From assembly GCF_002775205.1 (NCBI RefSeq), contig NC_036450.1, positions 5,085,199-5,149,198 of the forward strand: 64,000 nt of DNA, written 5' to 3'. The notes below the pieces were generated by a model. It ran no database searches. It worked only from the letters and a program-made list of their open reading frames with translations, and was not told the origin of the DNA. Positions 42,743 through 53,547 of this stretch are shown here, piece by piece; position 1 is the first letter of the stretch, and every line of letters begins with the position of its first letter. The position numbers were made by a program, and so were the translations under genes. This stretch comes from Xiphophorus maculatus. Lineage: Eukaryota; Chordata; Actinopteri; Cyprinodontiformes; Poeciliidae.

Positions 42743-45002
42743 GCTGCTGAATTCACATCAGCTCACACACACTTTCTACCTTCACCTGCAGAGGAAACAC
42801 ACATCATTCATCTGCACATCAACTCTGATCATCCTTTACATCATTAGAGCTGGAAAAAGATCAGCTGCTCCTCCTCTGATTGGCTCTTCTTCTCTGCTTC
42901 ATATCAGTGTCAGGTGAATGCAGTCAGACAGCAGAGAGGCAGAGGAAGCTGCCATCAGCTGCTGCACTTCTACTATCAGTCCACTAGATGGAGACATGGA
43001 GCAACATTTACATTCACTGATTCAACCTGAACAACAGGAAGTATTTTAGTTCACATTTATTGAACTACCAGCTTTATCAAAGATGAACTATTTAACAATC
43101 TGACTGAATTAAACAAATTTTAAGAATAATATTTTACTTTGAAACTGTTGTGTTTAACTTTAATGGTGAAAACCAGAATTTGACTCCAGGAAATAAAAAC
43201 ATAAATCAGTTTGTTCAGAGAAGAACATCAGCTCTTCATCAAGAGCTGTTGGACTCCAGTTTATCAGTAATCTAATAATCCCTTAGATTATTAAGGGATT
43301 ATTATTATTATAAACAGCAGAGAGATGAAACTATGACTTCTAGTCAGTAGATTTTTGTTCTCCAAACATCAGAGAGAAAAATAAGAAACTAACAGGAAAG
43401 ATCCTGATGACAAAGTTCAAGTAGAAAACAAAGAAAACTTACAGTTTGTACAAATGATCCAAACAGTTGAAGAAGAACATCTGAATAACAAATGGAGACC
43501 CAACAGAACCGCGGTAGAACCAGACTGGTACCACGACTGAACAGGTCAGTTTAAACTGAAAGTTTTAAGAGGAGAAATGAAGCCAAACTGGTTTAACTGG
43601 TACTGACTGGAACTCAGAGGAATGTTTACCTGCTGACTTCTGAAGACACGAATTCTTCTCAGAACTCCCAGTTTGAACACAAAGACTTTGCTCCTTTTAT
43701 TTTGCTGATCCAGGTTCTGTTCAGCTCTAATGGAACCAGAACCTGTTTAAATTTGGAACCAACTGGACTCTTCAATGGAGGGGAATTTATCTTCTCTGAT
43801 GGGAGAAAGTATAACCTGCATGATGTCTGATTATTAAACCCAGAAGCAGCTTTTTTAACTGATCCAAACATGTCAGTGATGGTAAAAATAGATCAGAACC
43901 AGAACCAGTTCTAAGATTTCAATCATCAGGATGTGAATAAAAGATCATCTGATCCTCAGCAGCTCTTGAAATGAGCTCAATGCAACAGCAGTAAACATTA
44001 TATTGAACCATAATGTATTGAAATGAATCAGAACCAAAGTGCTGAAGCATTGAGAGAAAAACTAAGTCCATCCTTTCTGCTTCCACAGCAGGTCAAAGGT
44101 CATCAGCTTCAAGGAGCTGCTGGTCAGATGGAAATCTTTACTTTAACTATTTTTATCCCTTTGACACTAAATAAGAAAAAGTTTATAGTTTAATGCAATT
44201 ATGACATAAAAAATATCAAAACAAAAATAAAAAACAAGAATCTATTAAAACTACAAACTAACAGAAAATAATCTGAAAAATGAAACAAAGGAACAAACTC
44301 AACTGTAGTCCCTAATATCACCACATTACTGCTGCTGAAACCACACAGAAAAGTACCGTCGCCTAGCAACCTCTCAGCCAATAGAATCCAAGTGTTATAT
44401 TGGGTTTTACAATATTTGGATTATATAAATGTTATAGATGGTTAGAAGGAAACTCATTGTTTCCTTCTAGTGGGTGTCTGTGTGGTTCTGTATCTGTCTA
44501 GATAGAGAGATGTCTGTCTATTCTAACAATATAGGAATAATCTAGATAGACAGATGTTAGAAAACCCATAAAGCTGATAAAAATCAACATCCATTCTTTT
44601 GATAGAATACTGTGACTCTTTAAAGTTTAACTAATCTCTGAAATCTAAACCCATTGCAAATATTCTGTTCCAAACTCGAGCAGAAAATGATTCGCAGGCA
44701 GGAAGAGAGTTTTGCAAGGGGAGATTTGATCCAAGGAGAGAAAAGTTTTGAGCGTCAGAAAAAAGTTTGAGGAAGAACAGTGAATATTTGAAAGAGAGCA
44801 GAAGTTTTGAGTACAAGCATTAAAAGTTTTCAGAGGAAAGACATGACTTCCTGCTTTCAAAATGAAAATTATGGCTGAAAAATTCCCCCACAGACTGGAA
44901 CAAAATGTCCCTGTGTCATAACTTCGACATTCAGACTGGATGAACCGGTTGCTGTTTTTACATTTATTTCCTTGTTTCTTCTTTTCTCGTCAGCTGTCAT
45001 GT
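42743..45002. other. 5' flank of gene C and spacer
   Basis: The first about 300 bases match the gene B 5' flank. 43370-43540 resembles 20090-20265. The remainder shows two small hairpins (43273-43304; around 44452-44476) and a CTAGATAGA-type repeat near 44500-44560. No gene recognised. Confidence 0.5.
43273..43304. repeat. Perfect 13-bp hairpin
   Basis: TAATAATCCCTTA and its reverse complement around GATTAT. Not present at the corresponding place near 20030 in gene B's flank. Confidence 0.85.
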
Positions 45003-45775
45003 CTGGTGAACAGCCAGTAGGTGGCGCTAGAGTCAGGAGGAGGCAGCCTGGAGAAAAGGCTGTTCCTCCCTGATCTGTTTCCAAGCAGTCAGAGTGTAGA
45101 AGTTGAGAGCTGGAGAAGTTTCCTCCTGTTGCTGCAGCAGCAGAGATGTTCTGCTTCATGGACTAAATCAGGTTGGAAAGAGGAGAGATCTTTACTGAGC
45201 TGCTGGATAAAAGCTTCTGAAACATTTCAACTCTTTCTGGAAACTAATGAGACATAAAAACAATGGATGTTTTTACCATCCAGACCTTTAGAACCAGTTC
45301 AGGTCAATAATTCAGTTGTTTCTGTGGAAGATGAACAGATTTGATGTGAAATGATGAAATTCTTCATTTCTATCTGATGTTCCAGCAGATCTGTAGAAAA
45401 TGGAGCTGCAGCTCTCAGATATTTCAGTCGTCATGTTTTCTATCAATGAATCAACTGATTAAAGCAGGAATCTCATCTCCATGTTCTCCTCCAGAGGTTC
45501 CCAAGGTTTGTTCCTGGAAGCTGCTGCTGGTTCCTCCAATCCAGGCTCCGCCCCCTTTAGAGGAAATCTGTCCATATATGGCGCTAAGAGTCACCTTGAT
45601 GCTGCAAAGCTTTGTTCAGGGATGAGATGTCAGGATGTTAGTGTCAGTCTGTTCCAGGCTTTAGTTGTTCTCCTCATGAGGAGCTGAAGTCTCTGACAGG
45701 AACGTAGAGCTGAACAGGAGAAGAACTTGAAGCCTCTTCTTGGCCTCTGATTGCAACAGCAGGACAATCCAGAAT
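45003..45775. repeat. Inverted copy of the 4390-5150 segment
   Basis: The plus strand here equals the minus strand of 4390-5150 (and of 33660-34337) with few differences. It is isolated: no LRR or B30.2 exon accompanies it in inverted orientation. Confidence 0.85.
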
Positions 45776-45989
45776 AAGGTGGTGTTTATGTGAAGAGGCA
45801 GGAAAATCTTCTTCCCCGTTCGAACTGTTCCAACATTTTGTCTTTGTGTGTATTCAAGATCAAGAGCATGGACTTAGCTGTTTCAATCGATACTAAGAAT
45901 GTCTGACTGATTTTCTGTATGTTTCTCCATGAAGCTCTGCTACATTATCAAGATGGTTCTGGACAACACATCTTCTTCCAATGAGACTG

Positions 45990-46540
45990 ATGAGCTTGTT
46001 TTGGCACAGAGAGGGAAAATAACAGTTAGACTGTCTTGGGATGTTCATGATCCTGTGCAGCAGGTCAGATGATGAGTTAACTTTGTTTTTTAATATGATT
46101 GTAGAGCAGGGAGTGTGAGGTCAGACTTCACTTCCAGCAGATCTCTGAGATGAAGGTCGGGGCTGAAGGCTTTGATGACAGCTTCAATGATTTCATCCTC
46201 AGAATATCTCTTCTTTATGCCTGACTCCATCTGGTTACTGAGACTGGTGACAGAAAGCTTGTCTGTCTGTCCTGTTTCTCCAGTCTGGTTCCATAATTTA
46301 AAGTCTTTCTTAATGTGACTTCAGTTATTCTGAGGCTTCCAGGTGGATTTGCTTTTCTGTCACTGATGACTATCATGCTGCTCACCTTTACACCCAAAGC
46401 TCCAAACTTCTCCTCCAGGAGGCGTCGATCTTCTGCCTGCAGCCACTGAAATTTATTCAGTTCTTGCTTTAGTTTTTGTAAGGCAGCAATTTTTGACTTT
46501 TGAGAGCCAAGTTCCACCATTTCATGTGTTTCCATTCACT
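45990..46540 (-). pseudogene. Gag-like fragment, frame-broken
   Basis: The minus-strand frame 46535-46215 encodes METHEMVELGSQKSKIAALQ, KLKQELNKFQWLQAEDRRLL and EEKFGALGVKVSSMIVISDR. In another frame just downstream comes SGIKKRYSEDEIIEAVIKAF then SPDLHLRDLLEVKSDLTLPA before a stop. I recall similar proteins as capsid-like (gag) products of fish LTR elements, but I am not certain. Frameshifts and the lack of LTRs or pol nearby indicate a relic. Confidence 0.35.
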
Positions 46541-48269
46541 GTACAACTGACTAGAGCTCTTTAAAAAAACTGCTGGAAAACTTGGAGTTTTTCTCCATCC
46601 TGGATTTCACCAGTTGCTGTTCCGTCCATCTTCATAATGGATCTTGGGTCTGTCCATTAAATCCTCCACCTGCTGGTTCACTGCACTTTAGATAGTGGCT
46701 CATTTTGATGAGCTAATTTGGTTCCTGCTCCATGTCGACTTTCTTCTCGTGGTTTGGTTTTCAGGCAGGTTGTCTCAGAATGCTTATTTTATCTCTTATT
46801 ATCTCTTATTTTAATTGGACTTGCCAATATTATGTCACACATAATTCAATTAATGTTGGATGACTTTTTAAAGTTCAGAGCCTGAACATCACTGAATGGG
46901 AGGAGGGCAGATTTCTCAGCATTCAGTCTAAAGAAGCTCAGCTCTTCTCAGCTCTGAGACATTTTCTGAATAAATCCCAGTCAGTGGAATCTGCAGACCT
47001 GCTCAGATCCAAACATCCCATTTTTCAGGAGTCACTGGTTTCATCTGTGTCATTGTTCCAGCTGCTGAGGTCAGAATCCAGCTGTGAAACCTGGAGGTTG
47101 AATGTTCAGGTTCTCTCCTCCCAAACATCCCCCCTCCCTCCAGCTGTGGAGAACAGCTGGAAAACAGCTGCATGTGTAAATAATGAGTCTGGAACAAGCT
47201 GCCACCTCTCTGCTGCTTGATCTGACTCTGACTTTAAATTCAGGTTGATGATTGAAATGAAATCAGGGTTTCAACCTGGATCAGCAGAACCTCCTCAGCT
47301 GATCCTGGTTTTAAACAGAGACTGTCCTCACTCTGCTCACCACACTAACATAATGATCAATGATTATATAGGAGCTTTAGGAATAATCTGCATTAGAACA
47401 ATGTGTGATTTTAGCTGCAGTACTGTGGTGATGTTAAGAATTATAGTTTAGTTTATTTTTTCTGATTATTTTCTGCTTGTAATTATATTCTGACCAGTTA
47501 CAGCAGCAGGAAGCAACCAGCTGTTCTTTTCTCTGGGCTCATTTCTCCTCATGACTCCATCATGAAACATTTTCATCAGAACTTCTCTCCTGTCTCATGA
47601 AGATTTATCAACCTGCCTCTGATTTCACTGCAGACCTTCTACTTCCTGGTTCTGCTGCTCTGAAAGAAGAAACTACAAACCAGGTGAGCTGTCATATAAT
47701 CACTTATGCAACATTTATAACACTTTGACTTTGAACTCATGTTGTTCAGGTCAGGTAAAAGTCCAGTTCTGTTGTGTCTCTGTACAGGTGTGGCATTAGT
47801 CTGATTCTTCTGCGGTTCTGTTGGGTTTCAGTCTGTTGTTCAGATGTTTTTCTTCAGCTATTTGGACAGTTTGAACAAACTGTAAATTTGCTTTGTTTTC
47901 TACTTGAAGTTTGTCAACAGGAAATTTCCGACTTCTTTCTGTTCTCTGATGTTTGGAGAAAATGTTCACTTCTAAATTCAGCTCAAATATTTTCTCCCTG
48001 CTGTTGGGAAGCTAATCTACAGGATTATTCAATTATTGATAAAGTGGAAGAAAAGAATAATGATGAACAGATAATGTTCCTTTATTTTCTTCTCTAAACA
48101 AACTGCTTCATGATTTTATTTCCATAAATCAAACTCCAGTCTCAACCAGTAACGTCAAACCCAACAGTTTCTTGCTGCTTCGATTCAAAATAAAATAAAT
48201 ATTGTTAAAATGTGTTTGATTCAGTCAGATTATTAAACAGTTAATCTTCTCCACTTGTAGAGTTTAATG
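46541..48269. other. Spacer, no gene; part inverted relative to 29040-29180
   Basis: 47530-47700 is a diverged inverted match to 29040-29180. ORFs here (for example 47774-48097) show no family motif. Confidence 0.45.
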
Positions 48270-48395
48270 ATTGTGAACTAAAATACTTCCTGTTGTTCAG
48301 GTTGAATCAGTGAATGTAAATGTTGCTCCATGTCTCCATCTAGTGGACTGATAGTAGAAGTGCAGCAGCTGATGGCAGCTTCCTCTGCCTCTCTG
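48270..48395. repeat. Inverted copy of gene C/B 5'-flank piece
   Basis: The plus strand equals the reverse complement of 42938-43050 (and 19710-19805), including CCATCTAGTGGACTGATAGT. It ends in a perfect palindrome, CTGCTGTTG-C-CAACAGCAG (about 48411-48429), followed by a CAGACATGGC hairpin. Confidence 0.8.
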
Positions 48396-48865
48396 CAAAT
48401 CTTTTTTAGCTGCTGTTGCCAACAGCAGACATGGCTCAGTTTAATGTGCCATGTCTGCACCATGTTGGAGGAAGAAAAGAGGAAAATATTCTGCTTCTCT
48501 GACCTGAAGAACAGGCCTTCTGATGGTCGCCATTTTATTACCAATTTGGTCATAAAAAAGTTCATATTTTTGTAAAGACCGTCACCGGTTCTGTAAGAAG
48601 GAATGGACCAGAACTCCAGCAATGTATCATGAGAACCTTGTGGAAGGAAACCAGAACATTTGACCCAAATTAGACTGAAGGAGATTCTGACCAAACCTGA
48701 GGAGATGGAAGCAAACTTCTGAATATTAAGTTATGAAACTGTCTCCAATATATATTTTTATATAATTATTCTCTTTCTTATTTCTGAATCATGAGGCTTT
48801 TCACATTCCTGGGTAAAAGTTACTCAAGACATCAAAATGTACAAATAATATGAATTCTGATTTAC

Positions 48866-49310
48866 TAGAAGTTACCTGTGGAAAACCACAAGGGTCAGAA
48901 CTGGGTCCTAAACTTTTCTTACTTTACATAAATGATTTATGCAATGAATCTAATTTGTTAACATTTACTTTATTTGCTGATACATTATTTTGATCTGGTC
49001 AGTTTGGAGCAGCAACAGTTTAATGGAAGGAGAATTACAAATATTAATGATGTGACAAAAATAGATTAACACTAAATTATGGAAACATTTGTAATATTTA
49101 GTAACAAGAAAATAAGAAAATGAAAGTGCATACTTTAAAATGTTATGATTTAGTAGAGATCAGAACAACTTTGATTATTTACAATGTCTATAATAAACTC
49201 CTTTCATGGTGTAAAGAAACATTGTTAGAAATGAAAGAAACAAACTATAAACTAATAGAAAATGATTTATTTAGGATGAATATTAAAAACAATTGTAGGT
49301 AATTTAGAGG
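48866..49310 (+). pseudogene. LINE reverse-transcriptase fragment
   Basis: Reads VTCGKPQGSELGPKLFLLYI then NDLCNESNLLTFTLFADTLF and a stop: the PQGS-LGP-LF--YINDL and FADD motifs of non-LTR reverse transcriptases, with the catalytic FADD degraded to FADT and a stop immediately after. Further weak matches (TFVIFSNKKIRK) follow in another frame. Inactive. CR1/Rex-like or similar; clade not determined. Confidence 0.65.
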
Positions 49311-50973
49311 GATTTCTAGTTTGCAATAATTTAGTGAGGAGATAAAAGTGTTTTTCTCTCTTTAAAATATTTGCTAAACAAATAAAATAAGGTTTATGAT
49401 GTTTTTGTGAGTTTGTCTACAAACTTAGCTGGAAATCCTTGAAGATGTTTTAGAAAAATATACAGGAAATATTTTGCTGCTTTGATTTTGATGATGATTT
49501 ATGTAGAACAGAGTGAAAGTTTTATATGTTTGTTTTTCTATCTAAACTTTTTTCAGTTTAAACTTTGTATTCTTGCCATTGACAGTAATTTAAACTTTGT
49601 TTAATTATTTCTATTCTTGTCTTGTTTTTCCAGCTTTGTGTTTTTTCTTGGTTTTGTGTTTGTTGGTTTTCAGCTCTTTTCCTTTAATGAATAAAATCAT
49701 CATTTGAAAACTGTTTATTGAATTTAATCAGTTTTTCTTCATCAAATATTAAAATCAGTTTGATGATCTGAAATATTTCAGGTGGACAAAAAGGCAAAAC
49801 AGAAGAAATCTGTAAAGGAGCAAATACTTTTCACAGCACTTTATGTTTCAGGTCCAGAGAAATCAAGCGGTCCAGTCTGGATTTAGAAGCAGAATGTTCT
49901 GTTTAAGGTGTGACTGGAGTCCAGTTGTTCTGGGTTTCTGGATGAGTCCAGAACCTTCTGGATCAACCAAACCAGATGCTCAGATCTTCTCATCTGGAAC
50001 ATCTGGGAGAGCTTCTGACTAAAACTACAGACATCAGGTTCAATGAGGATCTGAGATCTGAGAACGTTTCTATGAAGCATTTTAATCCTCTTGTCTCTGT
50101 TAGGTGGACAGTGGAGAAAAAGAAGCAGAAAAAAGCAGAACTAAGAACTGGGACATGATGGAAACCAGAACTTTCTGACCTCAGATCTGGAAAACAAACT
50201 TTAACTGAGACGTTACTGAAGCTTGATGTTCAGTTGATCCAAATCTAAAGCTGGTCTGCAGGGACGACTTTAGGGTTTGTTTGTTTCTGCTCACCTGGAG
50301 CACCAGCCGGGTGGAGTCAGTCTGAGTTCCTTCATCATCTAAAGAGAGCTGGAGAACATTGAAGATCCTCCTGGAAAAAATGGGAGCTTTGGAAAGAAAT
50401 GAGCAGGAAGAGGAAGAAAAATGGATCTTCATCACTTCTGAAGTGGACGACATCAGAGTTGGATTCAGTGGAGTCACATGAAGAACAGAACACTGAGGCT
50501 AGAATAATAAACATCATGCTAAATATTAGCTGCAGCTCCGTCAGAAGAAGCTTCAGGTTTAATCTAAAGGAGGCTGAAGATCTCAAAGTGGATGAGAGGA
50601 AACCTGATGAGCTCTACAGTCCACTAGATCCAGATCAGAACCCTGGAGAACATCTACGCTGGAAGCAGAGCCACAAGCTAGAAAAATATCCAGGTTTCTA
50701 TCCAACCTGAACACAGGAAGTCCTTTCTTCTTCTGCTGCAGCTGAGAAGGTCCTGCTGCAGAACTGAAGCCACACAGTTCCTCCACAGCAGAACAGAGGA
50801 GGTTCTGGAGGAGACCAGGGTCCACATCTGGACTCAGAGTTCTCCTGAGCTTCAGCAGAACTGCTGGGTTTGGTTCTGATCCGCCTCTGTTCTGGTGTCT
50901 GATCTTCAGAGACCATCTGAACCGACCCATCAGAACTCAGTTGAGGTGGTGGAGGATGAGGATGGGGCGCGGC
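49311..50973. other. Spacer, no gene recognised
   Basis: AT-rich to about 49850, then GC-richer sequence with overlapping ORFs on both strands (50399-50710 plus; 50583-50930 minus) that show no family motif. Neither could be supported as a gene. Confidence 0.4.
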
Positions 50974-51023
50974 GAGGAGGAGGAGGAGGAGGAGGAGGAG
51001 GAGGAGGAGGAGGAGGAGGAGGA
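50974..51023. repeat. (GAG)n microsatellite
   Basis: About 16 uninterrupted GAG/GGA triplets. The poly-leucine and poly-proline ORFs read through it are artefacts of the repeat. Confidence 0.95.
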
Positions 51024-51201
51024 AGAGTGCCGTAATCCATCTCTCTGCTGTGGAGAACCTGTTTGTCACTGATTTCACCTTCTTGTCTGCCTGTTTGGCT
51101 CTTTTTTTCAGCCAGCATTAAAATGCCGCTAATTCATTTTGGTATTCAGTCAGCACTATTATTATTTCAACATTATGATGGTCCCAAACCATTTTTACTG
51201 A

Positions 51202-51393
51202 TTTCAATGAACTTCTAAACCATCATATTACTCCTGGGTAGAGACGCTCCCATCAGGGTTTTTCCTGCCGGTTCTGATCACCATGAGGTCCGATCACTGC
51301 CGATCACAGATACCGATCACATGGATTGGCTGTTAATGTTTGGCTTTAGGTAGAAATGCTACTATGTGATCTGGCAAAATGGAGCCATAAAAT
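51202..51393. repeat. Segment shared with 31233-31422
   Basis: Same sequence as in copy 2, here followed by about 380 bp of unique DNA (51394-51775) and then the duplicated 3' flank. Confidence 0.85.
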
Positions 51394-51775
51394 CACCTCA
51401 TTTAGACAAAAACATGTCCAATACTTGCAGGCTCATGGCTAATTGTTCTGGTTCTGATGGCTTGTTTCTGACCCAGTAGAGTAATTCAGCAGAACACAGG
51501 GAAGAGGCAGAGGAACTCCATTTGTTCTCTCAGATTATCTCATGTTAGGACATAGAGAAAGTTACATTAAAACTTTTTTAAAGTTTCCTCCTCAGTACCG
51601 CGTAGCGATGGTCCAACAAAGAATTATTGTGATGATTAATCAGGTTAAAAATTGGCTCATTCTGAAGATTTTTAACCATTTACACCTTTTTTATACAGTT
51701 TTATACATTAAAAGATACAAAAACAGATAATTAAATCACTTGTTAGAATATATTTACAAAGTTTTTTCCATCTAT

Positions 51776-53014
51776 TTTTAAACTTTCTAACTTCTTTTCT
51801 GCAGTTCCAGGGTGAGTCTTTCTTCATGACTCTTTAAGGAATGAGAAGCTCAGCTCAATGTTTTTATCCAACCTTGTTATTAATCAGTGAAATAAGTTGG
51901 AGGAGAGACGTTTGGTTCCTGTTGCAGCTCAGTGTTAATCTGGTTAATCTGAGAGATGAGCTCCAGTCTAACACTGCAGTGAGGATTAAAACCGGCCAGA
52001 CAAGGTGAGGGACGGAGGAGAGGTCACCATCAGGAAGTTTGAACCTCTGCAACAAACTGCATTTTAATCACAACCAGCTGCTGATTTTACTGGGTTTTGC
52101 TTTTTCCACTTAAATCCTTTATTTTCCGGTTTGGGTTGAATCAGGTGTGGCCCACGTTGGCGCTGTGGCGGGTCATATCCATGTTGGTTTATTCACTAAA
52201 AACAGGTTTACTTTTTGTTATCAGATTTAAATGTAAAATATAGCAGAGATGCAGCGATCAGACCTTTTCTGTCCAACACTGATCTCCAGTTTTCATTCTG
52301 CTCTGATCTTCCAGTTCCTGGGATTTTTCCTCCAAAGAGAAAAATGTTCTGCAGGTTCTGAGTTTCAGGTAGAAGTTCTGAATGAAACAGAAAATATGAA
52401 GATTTTCCCACTTTAGGCTTCAAAGCATTGACCTCTGACCTTCATGGGATGGGAATGTTTTACTTTAAATCAGGACTTTCTGAAAGGCAGAGTTGATGAA
52501 AAAATCTTTTTAATGCAAATATTTAAATTTGAACAGGAAAAGAACAGAATGAGCAGCAAATGAACCAAATGCAGAAGAAAAATGTTTTTATTTAAAACAC
52601 ATGAAGAAAAACTGCAGCAAATTTACAAAAGGAAGATTTAATATTCAAATCTGACATGTTGAGAAAAATAGGAGCCGATAGAAACAGAAAATGATCAGTG
52701 ATTGAGAAAAACTGATCAACATTTCAATGAAATCTGATGAATGAAAGGAAAAAATAAGAGAAACAACATCTTGATATTCAGTGTGAAGCTTTGACTGGAA
52801 ACAGACAGAAAAACATGAGGATCCTGGAATACTCCTGGAATAATCCTGGAATAATCCCAGCTTCCATATTTAAAGGACTGGAAGAAGAAAAAGTTTCCAA
52901 GGACTCAATCAGAATTGTTTCACCAAGAAATAGATTGTAGAGACTGAACTATCTGTTCAACAGTGAGAGAGTTTCTCTGACAGGAGGAAAATCTTTAGAC
53001 TCTTTAGACTCAAC
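51776..53014. repeat. Segmental duplication copy 3: 3' flank of gene A
   Basis: Nearly identical to 1431-2669. Contains the 11-bp minisatellite (52823-52855, 3 units) and the AATAAA signal. Confidence 0.8.
52587..52592 (-). terminator. Candidate poly(A) signal of gene A
   Basis: AATAAA on the minus strand at the position equivalent to 2242-2247. Confidence 0.45.
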
Positions 53015-53547
53015 TCAGCACAGAAACACTGAAGAGGAACCAGAACTGGGCCACAAGACCCTAAATCCAGGAATCAGAGGTTCAGTGAATGTGGTGTTGA
53101 AGGTGTGGAGGAGGATCAGTGAGTCAGAGGAAACTCTGTAGAAGGACAGAATGCCAGCAGGACAGTCCACATACACTGCTACTCTGTTAGAGACAGAGGA
53201 GGAGGAGAGACGAGTTTCTATCTTATTGTGCCAGACAGAGTAACCATCATCATCAGAGCATCTCAGACTCCAGGAATGATCATTATATCCAAACAAACAG
53301 TCGTCACTGTCTCCTTTCCTCCAGATTCTTCTGTAACTCACTGATATATAAACATCTCCTCTCCACTTGACCTCCCAGTAACAGCGACCAGTCAGACCAG
53401 TTCTACACAGCAGCTGAGGATAGAAATCAAATCTGTCTGGATGATCAGGATATGACTGAAGCTCCACACATGTCACCTTCCTGTTGTCTTCAGACAGTTT
53501 GAGTTTTCTGCTCACTGTGTTTGTGTCGATGGTGAGTTGACAGGAAT
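53015..53547 (-). CDS. B30.2 (PRY-SPRY) exon of NLR gene A
   Basis: Open to the stop with the same acceptor as its paralogues. Distinctive residues: VTCVELQSYPDHP (two residues shorter than copies 1 and 2), FDFYPQLLCR, CYWEVKWRGDVYISVSYRRI, WRKGDSDDCLFGYNDHSWSL, RCSDDDGYSVWHNKIETRL, and GFRVLWPSSGSSSVF (longer than the others). WEVE is WEVK here, and FGWN is FGYN. All length changes keep the frame. This is consistent with a functional domain whose loops are diverging. It is the last exon of gene A if the linking-exon problem (phase 2 to phase 1) is solved by an exon I cannot see. Confidence 0.9.

Noticed and set aside
50399-50930. Overlapping ORFs of 103 and 115 codons on opposite strands
   Set aside because: No motif, no splice context and no paralogue; neither can be supported as a gene.
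50698-51118. Poly-leucine and poly-proline ORFs
   Set aside because: They read through a (GAG)n microsatellite in different frames.
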